NCBI RefSeq assembly: GCF_018691265.1
Contig: NW_024881330.1
Coordinates: 20,790,886-20,854,885, forward strand
Source of the DNA: Tyto alba
Taxonomy: Eukaryota; Chordata; Aves; Strigiformes; Tytonidae
DNA: 64,000 nucleotides
Direction: 5' to 3'
Part shown: piece by piece, positions 11,301-22,372 of the stretch
Layout of the letters: each line of letters starts with the position of its first letter
How positions within the stretch are numbered: position 1 is the stretch's first letter
Translations under genes and position numbers: made by a program
Notes under the pieces: model-generated
Told to the model about the DNA's origin: nothing
Databases searched by the model: none
The model's input: the letters and a program-made list of their open reading frames with translations, nothing else

Positions 11301-13823
11301 CTCAAATCCTACTTCAGAGTTGTGGTGAGTACGCTCCCATCACTGAATCATGTAGTTCTGGCATCTCCTCTATCTCTAGCAAGATAAGATAGAGGTTATT
11401 ATGCTACTAGTTATTGACTAGTTCTCAACACTTTTCTTAAATTAGGTCTCTATAAATGTACATAGTTGACTACATGATTTGATCCTGGAAATAAAGAAGT
11501 TTATGATATTGCAGAAAGATATTGATTTGAGATGAAGGGATCATAATAATTCTAAACTTTTGAAGCAAGTGATGTAAAATGATAAAGTTCTGCAATATAA
11601 AAGGATAATTTGATTAGATAACAATTTAATGCTAAACAGCCTCCCTCTTAACTCTGCTTCTTTATTTTTAAAACATTTTCTCCATGTATTGATTGCAATT
11701 AAATGGCATGCATTCCTGCACTGGGAATGGAATCTATTCAAGAGATTAACTGATTAAATATTGTAATAATAATTACTGCTATTAGTAGACTGAAAGATAT
11801 ATTAAAGTATCAAAGTGTATGTACAATTTTATGAATGACACTATGAAGGCAAAATTACTATACTGGTATGGGGTGCTGCTAGTCCAGGGAAAGGACTAGC
11901 AGTTAGAAAGTTAACAGTTAGAAGTGAACTTCTTTATGTGTTCCAATGAGAAAGACCACTTCCACTATAACCTTTTCGCTAGGTTGGCACGGGATGTCTT
12001 GTATTTGAAGCAATGCTCCTCAGCTCCAATGCCTCTGCACAAACAGTTCAGGATGACAGGGACCTTTATCCCTCTTGTCTTGTCTCTAACAACTCCATTA
12101 AACAAACTCATTTCCATTAATGGAAAGAGTGCAGGCATGTGCACAGTGCTACCTCCCCCAGCATATCCTTCCAGCCTCCAGCAAACTCTGGTTTACAGGT
12201 TTCCAGAATCAGATGATGCAGCTTCTTTAGCTCTCGGAGTTATTTTTCCTGGTTTGTCCTTAATTACTCCCGAACTCATCTAAACCTCTGATACAGGTGA
12301 CATCCTGCCTTCATGGGCTCTGGTTTAACTATGCACTGTGTTCATTTTAGCATACAGTAGCCACAGTAGCTTATTTTAATGACTTGTAAGATTGGCATTA
12401 TAAGAAGCAATGAACAACTACTACTCCATATATACCAGCTGCTTACCATTAGCTCCTGCTGTTCAAAGAGCCCTACAGATACGGAAAGAACAACTTGTCC
12501 CTGTCATAAAACTATCTTTACTTTGAGGATCTTGATCAATGGACCCATATATGGAGTCAGTGGGGACACCATCCCAAACAGTTTAGGATGTACTAACTGA
12601 ATACTTCTGTGAACACTGATACATATAAAAATCAAGACAAGACTGGGCAGGGCACCCTCTCTGAGTAAACATCGTGTGAGAAGAAAAGAAAGCTGTTGTA
12701 TGAAATGATGCTCCAGAAAGTGAGACCTTGTTTTGGGCATGTCCAGCTATAAGCCTACAGCTGGTCAAATGTGTTTACCTAAAACAAAGGCTGGAATATT
12801 TCATTGACTCATTGACAATGAAATTGTGTTCCATTATGATGTTAAATTCTGCTACGTTGTTGAATATGCCGTATTTCAGGTGACATAGAAAGCCCCCATA
12901 ATTCCTTTCCATTTGAAATCTTTTAAGATTTAAGGGATTACTTTTGTGAAGAAAATCACTAGTTTTCAGGAAGTAATGCTCTACCTCTGATCAAAGCTTC
13001 CACTGTGATTACAGCGTCTTGCTTCTACGTTGTGAAAAACAGTTGTGGGCAAAGAATCTACAAAGTGGTTAGTACCTCCATAATCTCAAACCAAGGCGAG
13101 TGAGGTGTAAAGACTGATGGGTGTACATATGTCCCGTGTTAGACATTTCTGTGCTCTGCCCCAGAGGAAGACAGACAGTAGGTGAGTTGAAATAAATTAC
13201 ACAAATTGAAAAATACCATTATGATTTATATTCTCAAGTATTTTGTGAACACATTCTTCACTACCAAAGCTGTTTGAAGAACAATCCAATTAATACAGCT
13301 GTGAATTACAGTGTGGAGGTAGCTAATAAAATAGCCTGCTGCACTGTGAGGAATACCAGATCATTGTTACAAATACACTGGTTATTACAAATATACTGTG
13401 TCTATTCTTCTAGAATCACATAGCAATAAATGGATAATACCTGTCATCTGAGCAGTAAAAATGTCACACGGCCTTTTTCAGGAGACATGATTAATAAAAG
13501 ACTCGGTTGTAATGCCTATAGTAAATTAATGTCTGAAAAGTTATCTACTCTTGCAATCCAGAATAATTTGAATGTAAGACTTCCAGAGTCATAGGTACTC
13601 GAGTACTAAAATTAAAGAACAGGAGCATGAAAGACAAGCAAGTGAACATAATACTGTAAAACTGTTCTTGAGAGACCCTGGTGACAGTGCTTTTGCTGCC
13701 AGGAAAGACAGAAAGATACAAGGTTTGAATTAATCCAGACTGCAATAACAGGGTCAGAGTAGGACACAGGTTCAAGTAAGGACACAACTTCATAGGAAAG
13801 ACTTGACAAATCAAGCAACTTAC
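11301..13823. other. AT-rich intronic sequence
   Basis: No supported gene, RNA or transposon was recognised. Short open frames occur on both strands but have no splice or homology support. Confidence 0.5.
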
Positions 13824-13866
13824 TCAAATACATCTTCTTTCAGCCCGTATATTGATGCAGTCATGG
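13824..13866 (-). CDS. Candidate 43-nt OXR1 exon with ATG
   Basis: On the minus strand a strong acceptor (tttcaaactatttgccag) is followed by 43 nt and a strong donor (gtaagt). The exon reads CC, then ATG and MTASIYGLKEDVF, then GA. The two trailing bases plus the A that opens the recognised OXR1 exon make a glutamate codon, giving ...EDVFE followed by LKKKSQSVDI. It could be an alternative first coding exon starting at its own ATG, or an internal exon needing one base from upstream. The candidate exon ending at 29008 leaves exactly one base. I do not recall this peptide from any OXR1 isoform, so the call rests on splice signals, phase and open frame. RNA support is lacking. Confidence 0.42.
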
Positions 13867-14049
13867 CTGGCAAATAGTTTGAAAAAACACTGCAGCCTTT
13901 GAACTGCATCTTCACTAGACCACCAGGTCTTGCAAAGAAAGACTGAGTTCTGTGTATATTTTGAAGCCAAGAGAATGAATTCACTGTAAGCCTGACCCTT
14001 TTCCAAACCCCTGCTTTATTACTAGCTTTGTGTTGAATTTTGTTTTGTT

Positions 14050-14088
<39 letters not shown>

Positions 14089-17020
14089 TTTTTTGTTTTG
14101 TTTTTTTTTTTTTTTATATTAAAGCTGCATAGTTGGTCTGAAACAGGATTTATCGTTTGACAGAAAGGAATCTGAATGCACAATGCCTCAGGATCTCATT
14201 CCTCCTTCTTGCTTTGTTTCTGGCTGTCTGCTTGTAGAAAAACAAATAAAGGATATAAGAAATACTGTGGCAAATCTTTCTTATCTTTTACTCTGTATTG
14301 TGTAGCAGCCTTCAACTAACTTTTCAACAACAGGCAACACAGGTCTTTCAATATTGCCTGGCACGACCCAAACTGATGCTGCTGCAGACAGCCAGAAGAT
14401 GGCATGCCAGTAAGGATTTCAGAGTCATCACTGTATTAGTTGGGCTTGGAAATGCATATGTGATAGCAAGGAAAAAGTCCTAACTTGACTGGGATCTAAA
14501 GTAGAAAGGGAAAAAATTTCATCTTCTGCAGCTATCCTTAAATTATAGGAGCTCCTTAGGACGGAAAACTATGCAACAAAAAAGCCTTGGAGAGGTGTGA
14601 AACCCCAAATTGGCCACTACTCTTGTCTTCTGGCTACTGGCAGCTTCTGTGAAGTATGGTTGTGCTCTCTCACTTGGGTGTTAAAACAGACAGGCACCTT
14701 CACAGCAGAAGCAGTAAGTTCAAAGGAGAGGCTAACATGGAATGTCTATGAAGGCCCGACTGTTGATAATTAATTGAGACAACCTATCCCGGGTTGAAGT
14801 TCAAGCAGGGCCAGAGGAGGGGGTTATTCAACTGCTGCTGACTGGATCTGGAAATGCCATGTTTGCATGGCACGTGGCTGAGCAGCACCTCCTTTTTAGA
14901 TAACCCTGTTCAAACACAATTTGAACTACTCAACTGCACTATTGATAATAATCCATTAAAACCCCATTTGCTCCATCTATGTCTTGCTGTATTTTCCTGG
15001 AACAGATGTCGCTCACCCCACTAACTCCAGCCGTCTCTACACAGTCACTCCTTGGTGCCTCTAACCTACCGGGAAGAGGCACAAAGCCCAAATCTGCCTC
15101 TCAGCATCCTGCCAGTTACCAACCGCAGAGGATTTGCTCATTTAGCTAATCCATGAGGAATGTGCATCTCCAAACTGTGTGACGTGACATACCTGTAGGT
15201 AGATACACTGACTAGCTTTTGAACTTGTGCTTTATTTCTCTTTCCATCCTCTGCATACAACTGCAAATTTTTCTACTGCATCTTGGAACCAGCCTAACAG
15301 ACGGCTCCAGTTTTTACCTCCTCCTGACCAGCTGGTGTCATACACTCCCCAGCAACACCTCCCAGGAATGGGTCACTCTGAACAGATTATTACCATTTCC
15401 CTCAAAAAGAAAATGTGGTCAGGTGGTCAGGTGTTTGGGCATTGACCACCAAGTGCTCTGGGCAGTCCATACATATGGGAAGTCCTAAAATCCTGGGCCT
15501 AGTGAATTCCCTGGGAAGTCTGATGTGGATTTTATGAGCATTAGGATTTCGTCCCTGGCATTCACTATCACAAACCTATTCCATTCCTAATACGATCCAT
15601 GTACTTTTTCATGTTATAATTGCAAACTCAATTTTTGTAAAGCAGCATCTAAAAAAAATACTGCATTATTATCTAAACAGATCTTGAAAACACCTAAAAT
15701 AAGCATAGCTGGCAGTCCAGTCTGAAAAAAAAAGGGAAAAAAAAAATAGCGTTTAAACCATTTATGGTGGAAATAAACAAGCATACAAAGCATCCCAGGG
15801 GCTGGGAATCTGTACAATTCAGCCTTTGTGAATTTCTAAGTAAAAATCCCTTACTGCAACAAAGATTTGGAGGAAAGCCTACCTCATTCTTATCTACTGA
15901 ATACAAAAAAACTCCCTGTGCCCCTTGTGACTATCGCAGAGATTTTACTACACAGTTAATAGGAAGTAAAATCATTCATTTGAAGAGTGATGCTTATGCT
16001 TCAGAGATGCATTTAGTATTTCTGAATGCCCAGAAGAGCAGGTTATGAATTTGATTTCTTTGTAGCAAGAAATGTTATTTAAACTGATGTCGACAGCCAA
16101 GATTTATCTGATTCTGGAAAAAAAAAAAGTAAACTTCTGTTTTCAACACAGCACTTCAAAGGTCTGACAATTTAAACACAGGAGAAGGCCTAATCCCCTA
16201 GCGACTGCACAGAATAGCCCCCAAAACTGTTACTCTCTTCCCTTCTGGACACACTGTCCACCCCAGCCTCCGCACAAATCTGCATTTGCACATAACTGGC
16301 ATTTTTTGGCTGCTGTGGCAATTTGAAAGGATCAGGTAAAAGGCTTGTGGTCTGCAGTCAGGCTCCATTTACGCTCTGAGGCTCCTCCTGAAAGCAATGC
16401 CATAGACGGCTCCTGGAAAATCTTTTGTTTAATGCTCTTGAATACCACATGCAGCTTTGGCCATCCCATGCCAAAAAGAAGATAATAGGATTAGACTGAT
16501 ACAGACAAAAAACACCCGTGATGACGATGAGTCAGTTCCTCATGGGGAAAGACAAAACAGACTGAGGGAAGGAGGTGTCAGCGTGGGACCAGCACAGGGA
16601 CCTCTACAGCCATCAGGCATGGGAAAGGGGAGCAGCAAATGAGTTTACACTGTGGGAGATTTAAGAAGCACCAAATGAAGGCAAGCAGCAAGTTTGAAAT
16701 AAACACGACAAAGTACTCCTTTGAACGTTATATAATTGCACGACAGAAATAATTGGGCAGGCCAGGGATATTGCTCCATACAAAAAGAATTACATGAGTC
16801 AGGCAGAAAACATCCATTGGGGCTGCAAAGCATGCAGGTATTTCAGCAAACAAATTCCTTGAGCCAAGGACTGCTGGAAGATGGAGGGGTTTCACAGGGA
16901 AAAAGCCACTCGGTGCATGCTCTGTCTCTTGTATTATCCCTAAGTATCCACCACTATGTAAATATTACATAAAACTGAAGGCAACATACTTGCAATTCAA
17001 ATCTGAATTGGTCATTATGA
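13867..17020. other. Intronic sequence
   Basis: Apart from a compound T-rich tract at 14.05-14.12 kb nothing structured was recognised. Short open frames near 15.2-15.5 kb and 16.5-17.0 kb have no splice or homology support. Confidence 0.5.
14051..14115. repeat. Compound poly-T / TTTTG tract
   Basis: A run of 37 T is followed by gttttttgttttg and 15 more T. It is preceded by tgttttgttg. The tract is clean enough to be young or unstable. No flanking target duplication or recognisable retrocopy body was seen on the right side, where the body would lie if this were a minus-strand poly-A tail. Confidence 0.9.
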
Positions 17021-17025
17021 ATTGG
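17021..17025. repeat. Left 5-bp target site duplication (ATTGG)
   Basis: ATTGG immediately precedes the TG that opens the LTR and is repeated directly after its terminal CA at 18100-18104. Five bases is the duplication length usual for ERVL-type retroviral integrases. Confidence 0.85.
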
Positions 17026-17156
17026 TGTCCTGGGTTGAGTGAATGGTGGAGTTTTTTTGGTGGCAGGGGAGGGGGCTATTGGGGCGGCCCCCTGTGAGAA
17101 GCTTCTCGAAGCTCCCCCAGCTCCAAGTCAGCTCCACTTCTGTTTGGAAAACTGAG

Positions 17157-17191
17157 CCAATCAGCTGCGCCTCTGCGATAACGTATTTAAG
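17157..17191 (+). promoter_or_regulatory. LTR promoter: CCAAT and TATA-like boxes
   Basis: CCAAT at 17157-17161 is followed about 22 bp later by gtatttaag at 17183-17191. The related LTR at 25.1 kb has CCAAT and tatatttaag in the same order. In both, the text downstream at the expected start distance is conserved (tcggacttgt here, tcgggacttgt there). This is the likely U3 core promoter. It would transcribe antisense to OXR1. Confidence 0.6.
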
Positions 17192-17905
17192 AAGGGACGT
17201 GGTGATGGGCAGTCGGACTTGTGAGGAGGAGTTGCTGCAGCTGCATGAACACCAAGGTCAGTGGAGGAACAGAGGAAGAAAGGAGGGGGGAGGTGTGCCG
17301 GAGCAGAGACCCCCCCCTGTATCCTGTGGTGAGACGGCAGGGTGGCCCCCCCCTGCCACCCATGAAGATCTACGGTGGAGCAGACATTGATTTATGGCCT
17401 GTGGCTTCTGCTTGCATAATCAAGATACTGTGCCCGAAGAAGGCCGGGGTCTCATGGGAAAAGGTAGCCCCGCTGCTGTAATTCAGCACTGGGAGGATTT
17501 CAGCATGTGGGGGAGTCCCACGCCGGAGCAGCTCGGGAAGGGCTGCAGCCTGTGAGGGAATCCAGTCAGAGGAAGTTAGTGACCCATGACGGAGCAGTGT
17601 GGGGAACGCTGCAGCCCATGGGAGGAATTCATGTCGGAGAAAGTTTGTGAAGGACTGTCTCCTGTGAGAGGGCGACCACGACGGAGCAGGAGGAACAAGT
17701 TCCGGACACTCGCCTCACCGAAGATAAGGAAAGTGGCAGCACTGACTGCACCCCCCATTCCCTGCCCCTGCGCCACTGGGGGAGGAGGTAGAGATATCGG
17801 GAGCAGAGCTGAGCCCGGGAAGAAGGGAGGGGTGGGGGGAAGGTGTTCTCAAGATGTGGCAATGCTTCTCACTGTCCTACTCTGTTATGTGTTGTTAGTG
17901 TCTGT

Positions 17906-17911
17906 AATAAA
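17906..17911 (+). terminator. LTR polyadenylation signal AATAAA
   Basis: AATAAA lies about 190 bp before the LTR end, followed by a T-rich stretch. This is the position expected for the R/U5 boundary. The related LTR at 25 kb has lost the signal. Confidence 0.6.
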
Positions 17912-18099
17912 TGTATGTTCTTTTTTTTCTTCCCCTAATGAGTCTGCCTCTTGCTCGTGATCATAAAGGGGAATTTTTCCCCATCTCAGTCCTATCTTGA
18001 ACCCCAAGCCTGGCTCTCTGTCCCTTCTCATTGCCGGAGGGGAAGGGAGAGAGAGCTGCTGCATTGTGGTTGGCTGCCAACCAGGCCTAAACCACGACA

Positions 18100-18104
18100 A
18101 TTGG
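18100..18104. repeat. Right 5-bp target site duplication (ATTGG)
   Basis: Matches 17021-17025 exactly and directly follows the LTR's terminal CA. Confidence 0.85.
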
Positions 18105-21100
18105 AGAGGGAAACAAAACCAACCACAGCAAAGCAGCTAGAAAATGGAACACCACTAAAATCGATGTCTGTCAGAAGACAAACAAAAAAAAAAACACAGA
18201 AAAGCCCTTCAGACTGTTACTTTACGTGTTGATCATGCAGCAGAGTTTTCTGATAATGTAAGCAGCTTTTGAGATCATTTGATGGCAGAAAACAAAAACA
18301 AGACAACCTTCACACATTATAAAAGGATTAAGAATGAATTCACACCTACACATCCCAAAAAACAATTCAAAGTGGCAGGTATGTATCAAGAACACAACAT
18401 TCAGCCCATCTTCAGGAAAGAATACAGTGCAAGCACAAGAGCTATGTGCAAAAATATAGTGACATTTCAACATCGTATTTCACGCTATATCCCCTGCGTG
18501 TGTATTTGAGCATGCAGAACAAACACACAAAACAGTCTTTTCTGTTCCTTACATACACTATCAAAAATTAGCATGCAAATTAAAGACATGAGAGTTGTTG
18601 ATTGTCGGAGTACCAGAAAGTAAACCAAAACCACCCTCTCTCCACTTCCCAGTCAACATTGTGGAAGTAGTCCCACCGCATGCAGGAAAGCTGCCACCAT
18701 CCCTCATTCTGCAAGAAAAGACAATGACAAACCAGAAGTTTCCACCAGGCTTCAGGGAAGAAGATGAAGAGTATCTAAATGGCAGAAAAATTGTTTTTGT
18801 GATATGTGGAACAGGCAATCCACACCCTTTTAAGAAGATTTATAGACAATGCTGGCACCTCATGTGTTTCAAGGGCACATCACAAAATAAAGACTTATGA
18901 AAATTAACACAAACCTTGTGATTATTCCTGGGAGCATGACAGCACTGCTACAGGTAAACCCTTGGAGGACCATTTACAGAAGACATATAGATTGATTGCT
19001 GCCAGGTTACATCCATGAACTCCAAGCGGGAGAATCCAGAATCCACTTGTGGTTCAGGTGTGACAAGGCATTCTCACTGCCTGGGAGAGAAGCGTTAGTG
19101 AGTCCACGGGCAAAGGAGTCAAAGTGCTCCACACACCAAAGATGGGCCTGGAGATGTACATCTGCAGGAGAATGAGGCATGGCAGAAGTGGGGAGAGAGG
19201 TGATGATGATGATGGAGAGGAAGATGGCAGCAGTCATGCTAAATATATAATGTAACTCAGATAGTCACAGCATATACAATTCATGCTTTTTTTCCTGCCT
19301 AAGCTTTTCTTAAGGATTAAGAGCTCAAGATCATATGGCTTCGCCATCACTGTATAATATTTTACAGCTGCTTTGCATGGTGGAAGTAATATGCTCTGCA
19401 ACTAGGATGTGTGTTTTGTCATGGATGAGAATTTCTTCATCTTTTCCTGTGGGATTTTGAGAGGGTGGGTTGCAATGCTGTACTATTTGCTGACAGTTAT
19501 CTTGATTCTGGACATGTTTTAGAAGAGATGTGTAGAGTAAATTACTATTTTGAATCTTGCTATTTTGTTAATAGCTGCTATACTGTTATTTAAATAACTC
19601 CCACTAGTTCCATTTTCACAAAAGCTCTTCCAATGCTTTATGCAAATCTACTTTAGTACAATTTGCACGGGCCTACGAAATTTCCAGCTCTGTCATATTC
19701 AGCACAGAAAAATTTTGCATAATGGTTTTAAAGTGACAATAATTTCTATTTCATTCTTATTTGTCTCATTAATGCTGTAGCATTATATCTAATGCAACTT
19801 TATTTATATGGTTGGATTCAAACTGTCCAAACTATTTTCAGGTTGTATCACTAAGGAAAGTCTTTACTTCACCTGATTAGAAAGGGCTATTTCCAAAATC
19901 TCTTTATTATAGGCTATGCAACCAGCACCCAGATTCTACTCCCCTGAAAATTACTGTGAGATTTTTACACATCCTATATTATGCAGGACTACATCCTATA
20001 TTACCATCTTCTCTCTCCCAAACACTAAATCCAGAGTTTTCAAAGGCAGCTATAGCCAGTGGTCTGGGAGCTGCAATGGCATACCCTGAGACAGATGGAA
20101 TACCTCCACCTATAGTGAAGCCATATAAACTCGTAGCATTTTTCGATATAATTAACTGTCATAATATCAGCTATGTTCTGTGATGACTGAAAGTAATTTA
20201 TAAATCAACAAAGATGTTTTATCCATAGCCTTTAATTTAGGCAGTTGCATTTACATCGCTGATTCCAACCCTAGGCTTGACTGTTTCCTGAGCTGTTTAC
20301 AAGTCAGCTGTAACATCCCAGGGCACGTAACGTTCCTGAGTTTGCTATAGCATATGCAGTCATAACACGCATATATTTATGTAGTCAAATCTGGAAGCAA
20401 AAGGGCCTTTTAACTTCTCAAAGAGACAGCAGAGGAGGTGGGAAGTTACAATACTTACAGTACCACAGATTTGTGTGTTCTTGTTCTACCATCTCAACAA
20501 ATAAACATCAGTGCAGCAGGCAACTGCAACTCAGGTTGGAAGAACATGCTATGGATATGCTTGTCCTAAGATATGGAAGTGCAAATCTGCACATTCTTCT
20601 GCCTTGCCCAGTAGCTCGTAGAACTCAAAACGTACACAGTGAAACAACTTAAAGACTACTTTCAAAATGTAAAACCAATTTATACATCATTATTATCTTT
20701 ATCCCACAAGGCACACATGGCATAAGACATTCTGATCTCATCACTGAAAATTCAGTGAGTTGTAAAGGTATTTTGTGAAAGGGGAAAGGATAATAAAAAA
20801 ACAGTGACTGAGACTCAGCCAGGAGCATCTCAGCCCAGGCAGATACAACAGCCCATCAGCTGCAATGCCTCCAGGCAGGTGGGGACCTTCTGGTCTGGCC
20901 TTTCTCGTGCAGCTGGGCAGCCTGCTCTGTCACGCCATGACATGCCACTGCCACATTACACAGTGCTGCCTGGCAGTCGTGCACGCCAGTCCTGGTACCA
21001 GAGGTACAGCAAGCAAGAGAGGGCCCAACTTTAGTCTGAGCATTAGGACATGCTACAGCGACTGTAAAGACCACACTCTGTGACCTGCCACCAGACCATG

Positions 21101-21822
21101 GGGCTGAGGAAAGGGGTGAAGCCAGGGCAGCAGAAGACAAGTCTAACAGGGAACTATCCAAACTCTCCTCATGCTCCTTCCCAAACAGAGTCTCCCCTCC
21201 TCTTCCTAGAGCCACAGGACTCATCCTCACACTGAGATTCGAAGTGCCCTTTGGGCAAAGCTGTCTTCTTCCCACCTGGCATGGGGGCTACGGGGCTACA
21301 CTGTGAAAACCACTGTTGCTGTTTCACTTTTCTAAGAACCAGGCACAGCACATTGCACAGATGTTAGGATTGAAAAAATATCTAGTACCTATAAGTCTTT
21401 GGAAGTACCTACTTGTCTTCACTGAATACAGGTCAATGACAAGCCTGGACAAAGGCTGGCAACTTAAACTGTAAGCCAAACAGTACCTATCTTAGGCAAG
21501 TAAGTTATCCAATTTGTACAAATACCTTGTCTTGGTACTTTTGCAATATAGGTTAGCCTTAAAATAATGATTACATAGATTTGCAACGGGTGCATAATAT
21601 ATTATTCCATAAGTCCTCACAGGACAAAAAGCAACTGTTATAAAATGAAGCAATTAACTCCAACTCACAAAGGGCAGAGTCATGTTACAGTGGAGACAGA
21701 AGCTGTTCCTTAAGGAGACTAAACCATCTAGCATTTCTCCTTGCTATGAACATAAACTGGTTCTTAGTTCTCTGCAGGATACAATAATAACAGATAAATC
21801 TCTGTGGAAGCACCTAACTTAA
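18105..21822. other. Intronic sequence with one GC-rich block
   Basis: Mostly AT-rich. A short near-duplication (acatcctatatta twice) lies at 19.97-20.00 kb. From about 20.80 to 21.32 kb the base composition is clearly more GC-rich and carries a 139-codon open frame on the minus strand (20856-21275). That frame has no recognisable domain and no clear splice sites around it. No transposon family was recognised in the block. Confidence 0.45.
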
Positions 21823-22372
21823 AATCATAGATTCATAGAATTGTTTAGGTTGGAAAAGAGCTTTAAGATCATCAAGTCCAACTGTTAACCTAACACCACC
21901 ACTGAACCATCTCCCTAAGCACCACATCTATGTGTCTTTTAAATACCTCCAGGGATGGTGACTCAACCACTTCCCTGGGCAGTCTGTTCCAGTGCTTGAT
22001 AACCATTTCAGTGAAGAAATTTTTCCTAATATCCAATCTAAACCTCCTCTGGTACAACTTGAGGCCATCTCCTCTTGTCCTATAGCTTGTTACTTGGGAG
22101 AAGAGACCAACACCCACATCACTACAACCTCTCTTCAGATAGTTGTGGAGAGTGATAATGTCTCCCCTGAGCCTCCTTTTCTCTAGGCTAAACAAGCCCA
22201 GTCCCCTCAGCCGCTCCTCATAAGACTTGTTCCCTACACCCTTCACCAGCTTTGCTGCCCTTTGGACATGCTCCATCACCTCAATGCCATTCTTGTAGTG
22301 AGGAGCCCAAAACTGAACACAGTATTCGAATTGCAGCCTCACCAGTGACAAGTACAGGCAGCAAGTCAAAGG
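21823..22372 (-). mobile_element. CR1 LINE 3' end with ORF2 C-terminus
   Basis: The 3' terminus lies at 21823-21838 as two 8-bp units (aatcatag, attcatag on the plus strand). The minus strand then reads upstream into the C-terminal part of CR1 ORF2, open without a stop from about 22.37 to 21.89 kb. Recognisable text in order: [67 protein letters not shown]. The 5' end is truncated just after the polymerase thumb region, near cagcctcaccagtgacaag. This is a typical dead-on-arrival CR1 insertion. The open frame is long because the copy is fairly young, not because it is used. Confidence 0.95.

Larger units (their letters stand above)
17026..18099 (+). mobile_element. Solo LTR of an endogenous retrovirus, plus strand
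   Basis: This 1074-bp element starts tgtcctgggttgagtg and ends ctaaaccacgaca, so it has TG...CA ends, and it is flanked by a perfect ATTGG duplication. It contains a CCAAT box and a TATA-like box near 17.16-17.19 kb and an AATAAA signal at 17906, as expected for U3, R and U5. The central part (17.5-17.7 kb) is GC-rich and built of imperfect repeats around cccacgccggagcagctcgg. No retroviral coding sequence, primer-binding site or second LTR adjoins it. It is therefore a solo LTR left by recombination between the two LTRs of a former provirus. Open frames inside it are artefacts of its GC-rich composition. The 5-bp duplication favours an ERVL-like source. It is antisense to OXR1. Confidence 0.92.

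Noticed and set aside
17586..17960. Open frames of 70-125 codons on both strands
   Set aside because: They lie wholly inside the solo LTR and reflect its GC-rich repeat core.
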